Of a DNA stretch of 64,000 bases, positions 27,154 to 34,809 are shown in pieces. The DNA is from Falsirhodobacter sp. alg1. GTDB lineage: Bacteria; Pseudomonadota; Alphaproteobacteria; Rhodobacterales; Rhodobacteraceae. Position numbers and translations under genes: made by a program. Numbering within the stretch: position 1 is the first letter of the stretch; each line of letters starts with the position of its first letter. Under the pieces are notes generated by a model. That model was given only the letters and a program-made list of their open reading frames with translations, was not told the DNA's origin and did no database searches. Location: positions 94,480 through 158,479 of the forward strand of contig NZ_BBJC02000005.1 of the NCBI RefSeq assembly GCF_000739715.2. The letters are read 5' to 3'.

Positions 27154-27218
27154 GGGGCAGCGACGGGAGCAGACCGACCGCTGGGGAAGATCGATACGGA
27201 CCGGTCTTTCGCTGCCCC
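27154..27218 (-). promoter_or_regulatory. Intergenic stem-loop between binding-protein and permease genes
   Basis: Perfect 10-bp outer arms (GGGGCAGCGA and TCGCTGCCCC), with a smaller inner pairing of GACCG with CGGTC. Hairpins at this position in sugar ABC operons usually protect the binding-protein message or partly terminate, giving more binding protein than permease. That role is inferred from position. Confidence 0.55.
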
Positions 27219-27234
27219 GGGAAGGCGCGGATCC

Positions 27235-28485
27235 TTACTTATCGTAAGCGATGATATCCGCAAAACGGGCCTGCGCATCAGCGGGGGCCATGTCGCCGCC
27301 GAAGAACTCGGCCATCAGATCCTGTATCTGGCCCACGGCATCGGGGGTGATCAGGGCATCGCCGCTGGGAACCGTGTTCCCCGCCTCAAGCGTGGCTAGA
27401 CCCTTCTGCATGCAGGTCCCTGCTTTCGACATGTCGATATCGCCCCGGATGGGCAGCGATCCTTTGCGCAGGTTGAAGGCGACCTGTGTTTCCGGCTCTA
27501 CAATCACCCGGGCCAGTTCCTTTTGGGCTGCAGTAATCTCGGGATCCTTGTTCACCGGAAAATAGATGGCATCGCCACCGGTGGAAATGACGGGTTCATG
27601 CCCCAGACCGATGAAGCAATCATAGTCGGTGCCTGCGGTTTTACCGGCGAGGGCGAACTCGCTTTGAGCCCAGTCACCCATGATCTGTGCGCCAGCATCG
27701 TTGTTGATGATCTTGGCCGTGGCCAGGTTCCAGTCCTGAACGTTCGTGCCCTTGGACATATCCCGCGCAATGGCAAGTTCCTGGAACGCCTTGGTCACGG
27801 CCTCTCCGTGCAGGGTGTCCTCGTCACCGTCTCCATAGGCCGCCATATAGCCTTCGCGGCCGACAAGATCGAGGATGAGCATATCGAGCACATAGGCCTG
27901 CTGCCAACCCTGCGCCCCGACAGCCAGAGGCAGCTTGCCTGCGGCGCGCATGGCGTCCGCGCTGGCCTTCATCTCCTCCCAGTTGGTGGCAGGTTTGACG
28001 CCTGCTGCCTCATATGCCGCGGGGGAGGTCCAGACCCATTGCGGGGAGTGGATATTGAGGGGCGCGCAATAGACTTTACCATCAAGAGTGCAGGCATCCA
28101 GAAGGGATACGGGCTGGATGATGTCGCGCCAGTGCCCTGCCTCAGCCACATCGGTGATATCCTGAAGAAGCCCGGCCTCCATGAGTTCCTGAGCCTGAAG
28201 GCCGTGGTTCAACTGGGTTGCCCCCATCGGATCGCCGCCCAAAATGCGCGAGATAATGATCGGCCGCGCGACCCCGCCCGAACCGGCAATTGCGCCATCA
28301 ACCCATTTGTTTTTGCCATCAGCCTCGAACGCATTGGCCAGCTCGCGAACCGCCGCCGCTTCGCCGCCGGAGGTCCACCAATGGGTCACCTCCAGATCGG
28401 CCGCATTGGCCCCGGATGGCGCGAAGCCAGCGGTAAGCGGAAGCGCCACGCAAGCTGCCCCAAGCATAAAGGTGCGTATCGTCAT
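27235..28485 (-). CDS. Sugar ABC transporter substrate-binding protein (family 1)
   Basis: 416 residues. The signal peptide (MTIRTFMLGAACVALPLTAGFAP then ANA) leads into DLEVTHWWTSGGEAAAVRELANAFE, typical of type-1 sugar-binding proteins. It has QWVWTSPAAYEAAG and MGDWAQSEFAL segments seen in glucose/sorbitol-type binding proteins. It is the first gene of the leftward operon (binding protein, two permeases, ATPase, four catabolic genes). The ligand is likely a mono- or disaccharide or polyol but cannot be named. Confidence 0.93.
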   Translation of the reverse strand: MTIRTFMLGAACVALPLTAGFAPSGANAADLEVTHWWTSGGEAAAVRELANAFEADGKNKWVDGAIAGSGGVARPIIISRILGGDPMGATQLNHGLQAQELMEAGLLQDITDVAEAGHWRDIIQPVSLLDACTLDGKVYCAPLNIHSPQWVWTSPAAYEAAGVKPATNWEEMKASADAMRAAGKLPLAVGAQGWQQAYVLDMLILDLVGREGYMAAYGDGDEDTLHGEAVTKAFQELAIARDMSKGTNVQDWNLATAKIINNDAGAQIMGDWAQSEFALAGKTAGTDYDCFIGLGHEPVISTGGDAIYFPVNKDPEITAAQKELARVIVEPETQVAFNLRKGSLPIRGDIDMSKAGTCMQKGLATLEAGNTVPSGDALITPDAVGQIQDLMAEFFGGDMAPADAQARFADIIAYDK

Positions 28486-28612
28486 GCTATCTCCTCCCAG
28501 AGATCTCGGGTAATCCCGAATGTTCTGCGCAGGTCATGCGCTTGATATGGCGCGTCACAACACGCGGAGCGGCCGGGTGCGCCATTACACCATGCCTGCG
28601 TGAACCAACTTG

Positions 28613-28626
28613 TGTAAACGATTACA
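28613..28626. promoter_or_regulatory. LacI-family operator-like palindrome 1
   Basis: TGTAAACGATTACA, a near-perfect 14-bp palindrome with the central CG typical of LacI/GalR sites. It lies between the leftward sugar operon and the rightward lacI-type gene, nearest the operon. Confidence 0.65.
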
Positions 28627-28646
28627 AACCCGAATGGGGCCTCCCA

Positions 28647-28660
28647 TGAAATCGATTACA
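28647..28660. promoter_or_regulatory. LacI-family operator-like palindrome 2
   Basis: TGAAATCGATTACA, the same pattern with a central CG and weaker left arm, 34 bp from palindrome 1. Confidence 0.55.
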
Positions 28661-28701
28661 ATTGCTAGTTTGGCACGTTAGAAATATTCCGTCAACAGAA
28701 A

Positions 28702-28715
28702 TGTAATTGTTTACA
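28702..28715. promoter_or_regulatory. LacI-family operator-like palindrome 3
   Basis: TGTAATTGTTTACA, with arms identical to palindrome 1 (TGTAA/TTACA), 47 bp before the lacI-type ATG and so suited to autoregulation. Confidence 0.6.
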
Positions 28716-28761
28716 TCGCCTCGTATGACTACATAATTAGGGCAAAGAGATCGGAAGCCGA

Positions 28762-29796
28762 ATGTCTGTCAGCATCAAGGATATTGCACGGTTGAGTGGC
28801 GTTTCGACGGCGACTGTTTCCCGTACCTTGTCCCATCCCGACCGGGTGTCGGAGGATACACGGGCACAGGTCATGACCGTGGTGGCAACGCTAGGGTACA
28901 ATGTGAACAGCGCGGCGCGATCGCTGCGCCGCCAGCGGTCCGACTCGGTTCTGGCCATCGTGCCCGATCTGGGAAACCCGTTTTTCTCGGCAATTTTGGC
29001 GGGGATGGAAGAGGCGCTGCATGCGGCGGGAATCGACCTGCTGATCCGCGATTCGCGTCAGGCCGGAAACAGCGGCGAGGTGATGTTGAACCACCTGCGT
29101 CAGGGGCGCGTCGACGGGCTGATCTGTCTGGACGGCGCCCTGCCCGAGGCGACGCGGCGCGCCCTGGCTGCGCCCGATGTTGCGCGGCGCGTGGTGTTTT
29201 GCTGCGAATGGCTGTCGGGTGACGACGGGGCGCTGTTCCCTTCGGTCCGCTCGGACAATCAGACCGGGGCGAAACTTGCCATTGATGCGCTGGTGGGCTT
29301 GGGGCACCGGAATATTGCATTCCTGGCCGGCCCCCCTAGCAACGTATTGTCCCAAGAACGCCGGATCGGTACCGTGGCAGCCTTGGCTGCGCATGGGTTG
29401 GAATTGTCCCAGACTTGCGGGGGCGGGCAGGATTTCGGTCTGCAGGCCGGGTATGAGGCGGCGGATTGGCTGGTCGGGCTGGAACCGCGGCCGACGGCCG
29501 TGCTCTGCGTTTCCGATCAGATGGCGATGGGGCTTATCGCAGGGCTGAACGATCTGGGCGTGTCCGTCCCGCAGGATATTTCGGTCATCGGCTTCGATGA
29601 CATCGTGACCGCAGCGTATTTTCGCCCTGCGCTGACAACGGTTCGGCAGAACCGTGTGGAGATCGGCAGACGTGCTGCGGAGCTGCTGATGATTCAGGTG
29701 CGTGAGGGCGCGGAGCCGCCAGAGGTTCCTGTAGTCGTCAGCGTTCCTGTAGAACTTATCATGCGATCAACCATCGGGCCTGCGCCTAAGGTGTAA
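28762..29796 (+). CDS. LacI family regulator of the sugar operon
   Basis: 344 residues. The N-terminal helix-turn-helix VSIKDIARLSGVSTATVSRTL and hinge (VNSAARSLRRQRS) are followed by a periplasmic-binding-protein-like effector domain: LAIVPDLGNPFFSAILAGMEE, HLRQGRVDGLICLDG, LGHRNIAFLAGP, AVLCVSDQMAMGLI and ISVIGFDDI. It is divergent from the sugar transporter operon with three operator-like palindromes between. It probably represses the operon until a pathway sugar binds. Confidence 0.94.
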   Translation: MSVSIKDIARLSGVSTATVSRTLSHPDRVSEDTRAQVMTVVATLGYNVNSAARSLRRQRSDSVLAIVPDLGNPFFSAILAGMEEALHAAGIDLLIRDSRQAGNSGEVMLNHLRQGRVDGLICLDGALPEATRRALAAPDVARRVVFCCEWLSGDDGALFPSVRSDNQTGAKLAIDALVGLGHRNIAFLAGPPSNVLSQERRIGTVAALAAHGLELSQTCGGGQDFGLQAGYEAADWLVGLEPRPTAVLCVSDQMAMGLIAGLNDLGVSVPQDISVIGFDDIVTAAYFRPALTTVRQNRVEIGRRAAELLMIQVREGAEPPEVPVVVSVPVELIMRSTIGPAPKV

Positions 29797-29818
29797 AGGG
29801 CTCGCGGATCTGTTCCGT

Positions 29819-29896
29819 GTGGCTTCCAAGTACGTGCTGCGATTATGCGCGCAGCCAGCGTTCAACGGACGTGTGCCAAGCGTAGCCACTTTTTTA
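29819..29896 (+). terminator. Structured terminator-like element with U6 tract
   Basis: GTGGCT (29819-29824) can pair with AGCCAC (29884-29889), enclosing a smaller hairpin GCTGCG/CGCAGC, and is directly followed by six T residues. It starts 23 bp after the lacI-type stop. Probably its terminator; a small RNA ending here is the alternative. Confidence 0.4.
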
Positions 29897-30288
29897 TATA
29901 GGGCGCACGCCCGAGCAGGTTCTGTCAGCATTATACGCAGCTGCTTGTCGCTACATCTGGCTTACCAAAGTACGTAGGCCGGTGATGCGATGCTGGATGC
30001 GACACTGGTATTCCACATTATTTTTTACGATTGTTCTGATATATCTCAGCGGCATCGCAACGGGTGCGACCTGAGGCTACAGGTATATTAGATCCGATGT
30101 CTAAGTGACTTATAATATGGTAGGTCGATGCGATATAATAAGTATATAATTATAGTATAAGCGTGCGACAAAATGGCACAACTGTCGGTATATACTAAGG
30201 TTAGTCCAGTACTGTTGTGAGGCGTTCTCTTAAATATTATGCCGATATATCTATAGGATTGTACATCCATAGCCGCTGTGTACTGAAG

Positions 30289-30303
30289 TTAACTTTCTGT
30301 TAA
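30289..30303. promoter_or_regulatory. CtrA-type box TTAAC-N5-GTTAA (site C)
   Basis: TTAACTTTCTGTTAA, a third exact match to the palindromic CtrA form, in the AT-rich gap 373 bp upstream of the RTX-Hint gene. Confidence 0.55.
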
Positions 30304-30441
30304 TATCTATGTTTTCGAAGCTAAATATATACATAGAAAATTCCGAAGATACATGAATCATAGTTACTTAAGTGAATACAGTAACTTATGAGGTAATATC
30401 GGATGAATCACCTAGTAAAACTTCATTCACGAAAACGTAAT

Positions 30442-30480
30442 TGACAATTAACCAAATTATTGAGATCAGGTTAATTGTCA
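30442..30480. repeat. 12-bp perfect inverted repeat upstream of the RTX-Hint gene
   Basis: TGACAATTAACC and GGTTAATTGTCA are exact reverse complements separated by 15 bp, about 200 bp before the RTX-Hint start. It may be an operator for a dimeric regulator or a leader hairpin. Confidence 0.55.
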
Positions 30481-30675
30481 GATTGAACTGGTCGAAGAGG
30501 AGGTTGGTGCCTTTCATTCGCACCTGGCGTTTATATAATAATGCCTGTGCTCATTTTGTTGACCCGTACGTTGGGTCTTCTCTGGCTTTATCCAGCACCA
30601 GTATTTGAATGCAGGCTTGCAGCATATTGCGGCTTGATGGTCCTTTATTGCAAATTTTAGTACGGGCGGTCCCAT

Positions 30676-32850
30676 ATGAGCGTTACTTTCAATACCGAAG
30701 ATCTGTATATCTATAACGGATCGCTTGCCTCAATTTTGGGGGCTAACCTCCTGGCGGGCTATACCGGCCCTTATGACGGAGCAATCACCGACGATGACGG
30801 TGTTTTGGTCCCGGGCGGCAGTTCAATATTGCAATTCAATGGCAGTACAACGCAGCAAACTCTTACCTATGTAGGGTCCGGTACTGCGAATGCATTGGGT
30901 AATAGTACGGATGTATCCATCTTCACAACCGGCTCGGGCGCGTCGCAGGTCGTCTACATCTATGCGCCCGATGGGTTTCCTGCTCTCTTCGGTGTGCTCA
31001 GCAACTTCACCATCGACCAGACCGAAACACTGGTCTTCCCGCCAGACGGTGTAGTGGACGGCCTTGATACGGCTGACACGATGGTTGTGGGATACGCCGA
31101 CGCACAGGGCGATACGATCACGACCGGCGCCGATTCTATCCGCGGCAATGGTGGTAACGATTCCATCAACGGCGGCGCTGGCAATGATACAATCTCCGGT
31201 GGAACCGGCGATGATACGATCCTTGGTGCAGGTGGTGCGGACCAGCTGTTCGGGGATGACGGTAATGACAGCATCTTTGGCGGGAACGGCAACGATTTTA
31301 TCATTGGCGGCGCTGGCAATGATACAATTTATGGCGGCGCTAATAATGATCTAATCTACGGCGACAGCCTGTTGGGAACTACGGGTGCCGGTAACGACGT
31401 CATCTATGGCGGTGCTGGCAACGACACGATTTATGGCGGCAATGGCAACGATAGCTTCGTACTCGAAGCCGGATATGGCCAGGATTCGATCTCTGGCGAC
31501 GTCGGCCAGGATACGCTGAACGGTTCGGCCGTGACAGATGCCATGACCGTTACCGTGACCAATGGGGCAGGCACTGTGACAAGCGCCAGCGGTGTTGTCA
31601 CATTCGATACAATCGAAACGATCTCGACAGGCACCGGCAATGACACGATCAATGCGGCGGCCAGCACCGATAGCATCTTCATTATCGGAAACGGCGGAAA
31701 CGATCAGATTACCGGCGGTTCGGGCAATGATACCCTGTTCGGCGTTTCGGGTGATGATACGATCAACGGCGGCGCGGGTAACGACTTTATCCTTGGCAAT
31801 GGTGATCTGGGGTCCGCAATCACGGGCAGCAACGTTCTGAACGGTGGTGCCGGTAATGATACCATTCTGGGCGGGAGCCAATCCGATACGATTACGGGTG
31901 GAACCGGGGATGACAGCCTGACCGGGGGCGGTGGAAACGACACATATGTCTACGCTGCAGGTGATGGGCTCGACACGATCACGGATTTCAACAGTGATGA
32001 TGCCGACACTCTGGCGGATGATGATATCACCAACAATGATTACATCAATCTTGGTGCCTTCTACGATAATATGTCAGAGCTGCAGGAAGACTTTGCGGAT
32101 GATGGCATTCTGAACCAATCCAATAGCGCCGCTGTCGATTACACCAACAATGCGCAATTCGGTGCAGGCGGCGGTATCGCTTTCGATGGCGCAGTGGCTG
32201 GAAGCTTCACCACCGACAGCACGGGCGTTCCCTGCTTTACACGTGGTACATTGATCGAAACGCAATCGGGCCATGTCGCGATCGAGGATCTGAAGGCTGG
32301 TGACATGATCCGCACGATGGACCGCGGATATCGTGCGCTATCCTGGGTCGGTAGCCGCAAGCTGGACGTCGTCGATCTGACGCAGCACCCGCGCCTTCTG
32401 CCGATCCGTATCGCGGCCGGTGCATTGGGCAATGGTATGCCCACGACCGACCTGCTTGTGTCACCGCAACACCGTGTATTGCTTCGCTCGGCCATTGCGG
32501 AGCGGATGTTCGGTCAACGCGAGGTGCTGATCGCGGCCAACAAGCTGCTGACGGTTGATGGTATCGACATCGTTCGTGAAGCGGCCGAGGTGGAATACTT
32601 CCACATGCTGTTCGATCAGCATGAGATTGTGTTCTCCAACGGTGCGGCCACCGAAAGCCTGTTTACGGGCCCCGAAGCGATCAAGGCAGTTTCGCCCGAG
32701 GCGCGTGAGGAAATCCGGACCCTATTCCCGGAAATCCTTGAGGAAGACTTTGTGGCCGAACCCGTCCGCTACATTCCGGAAAAGGGTCGTTTCATGAAGA
32801 AGCTGGCACAACGGCATCAGGACAACGGCAAGGCGCTGTTCGAAATCTGA
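30676..32850 (+). CDS. RTX calcium-binding repeat protein with C-terminal Hint domain
   Basis: 724 residues. Residues 1-150 form an unassigned beta domain with no signal peptide. Two blocks of glycine/aspartate nonapeptides (GGxGxDxUx), at about 157-262 and 339-423, should bind calcium in a beta roll, as in type I-secreted proteins. A Hint domain starts at Cys520 (PCFTRGTLIETQSGH), with LLPIRIAAGALG, LVSPQHRVLLRS and EVEYFHMLFDQHEIVFSNG. It is likely exported by a type I system not encoded here. The Hint domain may self-cleave at Cys520, releasing or anchoring the RTX part. The ribosome site before the ATG is weak (GGGCGG). Confidence 0.92.
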   Translation: MSVTFNTEDLYIYNGSLASILGANLLAGYTGPYDGAITDDDGVLVPGGSSILQFNGSTTQQTLTYVGSGTANALGNSTDVSIFTTGSGASQVVYIYAPDGFPALFGVLSNFTIDQTETLVFPPDGVVDGLDTADTMVVGYADAQGDTITTGADSIRGNGGNDSINGGAGNDTISGGTGDDTILGAGGADQLFGDDGNDSIFGGNGNDFIIGGAGNDTIYGGANNDLIYGDSLLGTTGAGNDVIYGGAGNDTIYGGNGNDSFVLEAGYGQDSISGDVGQDTLNGSAVTDAMTVTVTNGAGTVTSASGVVTFDTIETISTGTGNDTINAAASTDSIFIIGNGGNDQITGGSGNDTLFGVSGDDTINGGAGNDFILGNGDLGSAITGSNVLNGGAGNDTILGGSQSDTITGGTGDDSLTGGGGNDTYVYAAGDGLDTITDFNSDDADTLADDDITNNDYINLGAFYDNMSELQEDFADDGILNQSNSAAVDYTNNAQFGAGGGIAFDGAVAGSFTTDSTGVPCFTRGTLIETQSGHVAIEDLKAGDMIRTMDRGYRALSWVGSRKLDVVDLTQHPRLLPIRIAAGALGNGMPTTDLLVSPQHRVLLRSAIAERMFGQREVLIAANKLLTVDGIDIVREAAEVEYFHMLFDQHEIVFSNGAATESLFTGPEAIKAVSPEAREEIRTLFPEILEEDFVAEPVRYIPEKGRFMKKLAQRHQDNGKALFEI

Positions 32851-32873
32851 GGCGCCGGAAATACAGACACAGG

Positions 32874-32903
32874 AAAGGCCGCCCTCACCCGGGCGGCCTT
32901 TTT
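32874..32903 (+). terminator. Rho-independent terminator of the RTX-Hint gene
   Basis: AAAGGCCGCCC pairs with GGGCGGCCTTT around a 6-nt loop, with a T5 tract at the end. Textbook form, 24 bp after the stop; the A tract on the other strand lets it also serve the leftward TRAP genes. Confidence 0.9.
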
Positions 32904-32936
32904 CATATCCTGTCGATGACTGCTAGAATACGACGC

Positions 32937-34217
32937 TTATCCGAACAGCAGATTTGGAATGAACAGCGAGATCGCCGGAATATAGGTGATGATGAGCAAC
33001 ACAAGAATATTCACCACCACGAACGGCCAAACGCCATTGATGATGGTCATGACCGGTTTATTGAGCGTAGAAGACGCCACAAAGATATCCAGACCGAAGG
33101 GAGGGGTGATCATTCCGATGCTGATATTCAGCGTCACGATCATGCCGAAATGGACCGGATCGATGCCAAGTGCCATCGCAACGGGATAAAGCGATGGAAT
33201 CAGGATCAGCAGGGCCGAATTCGGATCGATGAACATCCCTGCGATGAGAAAGCAGATGTTCACCACCAGCAGGAATGTGATCGGACCCGCATTGATCTGG
33301 GTGATGAATGCAGTGATCTCGTTCGGGATCTGCGCCAGCGTGACAAAGTAGGAAATCAGCCCCCCCATCGCCAGCAGTACGAAAATGACCGAGGTCGAAA
33401 CCGCGCTCTGCTCGGTGATGCGGAACAGGTCCTTTAGCGAAAGTTCGCGGTAGACGACCATCTCGACAAAGATGGCATAAAGGACGCTGACAGCTGCCGA
33501 CTCTGTGGGGGTGAACAGCCCGCTATAGATCCCGCCGAGGATGATCAGCGGCATTCCCAATGCCCAGCCCGAATTTTTCACCGCCAGGCAACGATCGGCG
33601 AATGTAGGACGATCCTTTGCCAAGAGGCCCTGGCGGCGTGCTTCGATCATGACCATGATTGCAAAGGCCAGGCCCAGCACGATACCAACCGCCAGCCCCC
33701 CCGCGAAAAGCCGTGAAATGGATGTACCGGTCATCCAGCCATAGATGATAAATGTAATGGAGGGGGGGATAAGCAGAGCCGTTTCGGCGCTGGACACCAG
33801 GAGCCCGAGGCTGAACTTTTCGCTGAACCCGTTCTTGCGCATTTCAGGATAGACCATTCCGCCGATTGCCGCGACAGTTGCAGGTGCAGAACCGGAAACC
33901 GCACCAAAGGCCATCGACCCGCCGATGACCGTATGCCCCATGCCCCCGCGCGTATGACCAACAAGCGATTTGACCAGTTCGGTCAACATGCGGGCAATGC
34001 GTCCGGAACTCATGAGATGGGCGGCAAAGATGAAAAAGGGAATTGCCAGAAGCGTCGTATGATCGACACCGCCGAACATCTTCTGCACGACCGCAACATC
34101 CGGCAGCCTGTTGAAGAATGTTGCCTTGACCGCCAGTGCCGGAATGCCCAGCACCAGCAACATCTCAAATCCCAAGGCAAGCAACGCCACGGCAAGAAGA
34201 ACAATGGCGATAATCAT
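32937..34217 (-). CDS. TRAP transporter large permease (DctM type)
   Basis: 426 residues, normal for the 12-helix ion-coupled subunit. The N-terminal IIAIVLLAVALLALGFEMLLVLGIPA leads to conserved stretches such as IPFFIFAAHLMSSGRIARML, GGSMAFGAVSGSAPATVAAIG, LLIPPSITFIIYGWMTG and IGMITPPFGLDIFV. It overlaps the small permease gene by 4 bp. It moves an organic anion into the cell using a sodium gradient together with the DctQ- and DctP-type partners. Confidence 0.95.
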   Translation of the reverse strand: MIIAIVLLAVALLALGFEMLLVLGIPALAVKATFFNRLPDVAVVQKMFGGVDHTTLLAIPFFIFAAHLMSSGRIARMLTELVKSLVGHTRGGMGHTVIGGSMAFGAVSGSAPATVAAIGGMVYPEMRKNGFSEKFSLGLLVSSAETALLIPPSITFIIYGWMTGTSISRLFAGGLAVGIVLGLAFAIMVMIEARRQGLLAKDRPTFADRCLAVKNSGWALGMPLIILGGIYSGLFTPTESAAVSVLYAIFVEMVVYRELSLKDLFRITEQSAVSTSVIFVLLAMGGLISYFVTLAQIPNEITAFITQINAGPITFLLVVNICFLIAGMFIDPNSALLILIPSLYPVAMALGIDPVHFGMIVTLNISIGMITPPFGLDIFVASSTLNKPVMTIINGVWPFVVVNILVLLIITYIPAISLFIPNLLFG

Positions 34218-34726
34218 TCCGCAGCCTCTGGCATATGCGTATCGGTTTTTTCAAACCGGTTGAATGTGCCCAGAAAGCTTAGTGCAAATCGGAGCGCCAG
34301 AAGCGCGAAGCCGATCACGGGCGCCAGATAGACATAGCCCATCAGGATATCGAGGGTGGGGCTGCGTTGTCCCGTGCGCAGAACGAATTGCACAAGCTGG
34401 ATGCCCAGCCAAACGAGATAGAGGCAGAATATACACCCGGTAAGGTCGATGGTCTTGCGCAGGATCCGTGTCGTTCGCGCGCCGAACCTGTGATGCAGGA
34501 CATCGATACAGATATGTCGCCCCCGTTCCAGTGCGAGGCCTAGGCCCAGAAACACCAGAAACACGTTCATCAGCCGTACGGCTTCCTCGATCCATGCAAA
34601 ATTGCTGGCAAAGGTTCCGCCGATTTCCCGCGCGACCACCCCTAGCGAAAATAGAAACACCATCGACAGGAAGATACCGACAAGCAGCCCCCTCTCGAAA
34701 CGTCGGAGGTAGGTGAGATAGGTCAT
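34214..34726 (-). CDS. TRAP transporter small permease (DctQ type)
   Basis: 170 residues, four membrane helices. The family stretch NFAWIEEAVRLMNVFLVFLGLGLALERGRHI contains the conserved W-E-E motif. It is coupled to the large permease by an ATGA overlap and separated from the binding-protein gene by 83 bp that contain a strong hairpin. Confidence 0.93.
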   Translation of the reverse strand: MTYLTYLRRFERGLLVGIFLSMVFLFSLGVVAREIGGTFASNFAWIEEAVRLMNVFLVFLGLGLALERGRHICIDVLHHRFGARTTRILRKTIDLTGCIFCLYLVWLGIQLVQFVLRTGQRSPTLDILMGYVYLAPVIGFALLALRFALSFLGTFNRFEKTDTHMPEAAE

Positions 34727-34765
34727 GGCAGCTCCGGATGATCGGCAGTTTGGGGCGATGTATGT

Positions 34766-34800
34766 AACGGCATTGCCGGCGCCCGGCCCGCAATGCCGTT
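34766..34800 (-). promoter_or_regulatory. Intergenic stem-loop between TRAP binding-protein and permease genes
   Basis: A perfect 11-bp stem (AACGGCATTGC with GCAATGCCGTT) and 13-nt loop, 9 bp after the binding-protein stop. Same placement as the hairpin in the sugar ABC operon; probably sets the ratio of binding protein to permease. Confidence 0.6.
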
Positions 34801-34809
34801 ATTGGCGGC

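Larger units (their letters stand above)
29797..30675. other. Long AT-rich intergenic region
   Basis: About 880 bp without a credible gene; a 60-codon leftward frame at 30088-30270 has no family features. The stretch holds a probable terminator after the lacI-type gene, a CtrA-type box (30289-30303) and a 12-bp perfect inverted repeat (30442-30480). Its composition is far more AT-rich than the flanking genes, suggesting acquired DNA or a large regulatory/leader region for the RTX-Hint gene. Confidence 0.5.

Noticed and set aside
30088-30270. A 60-codon leftward frame next to CtrA site C
   Set aside because: AT-rich, no ribosome site and no recognisable features.
31140-31950. Short tandem DNA repeats that could look like a repeat array or CRISPR
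   Set aside because: They are degenerate codons of GGxGxDxUx calcium-binding nonapeptides within one open frame, with no uniform repeats or spacers.
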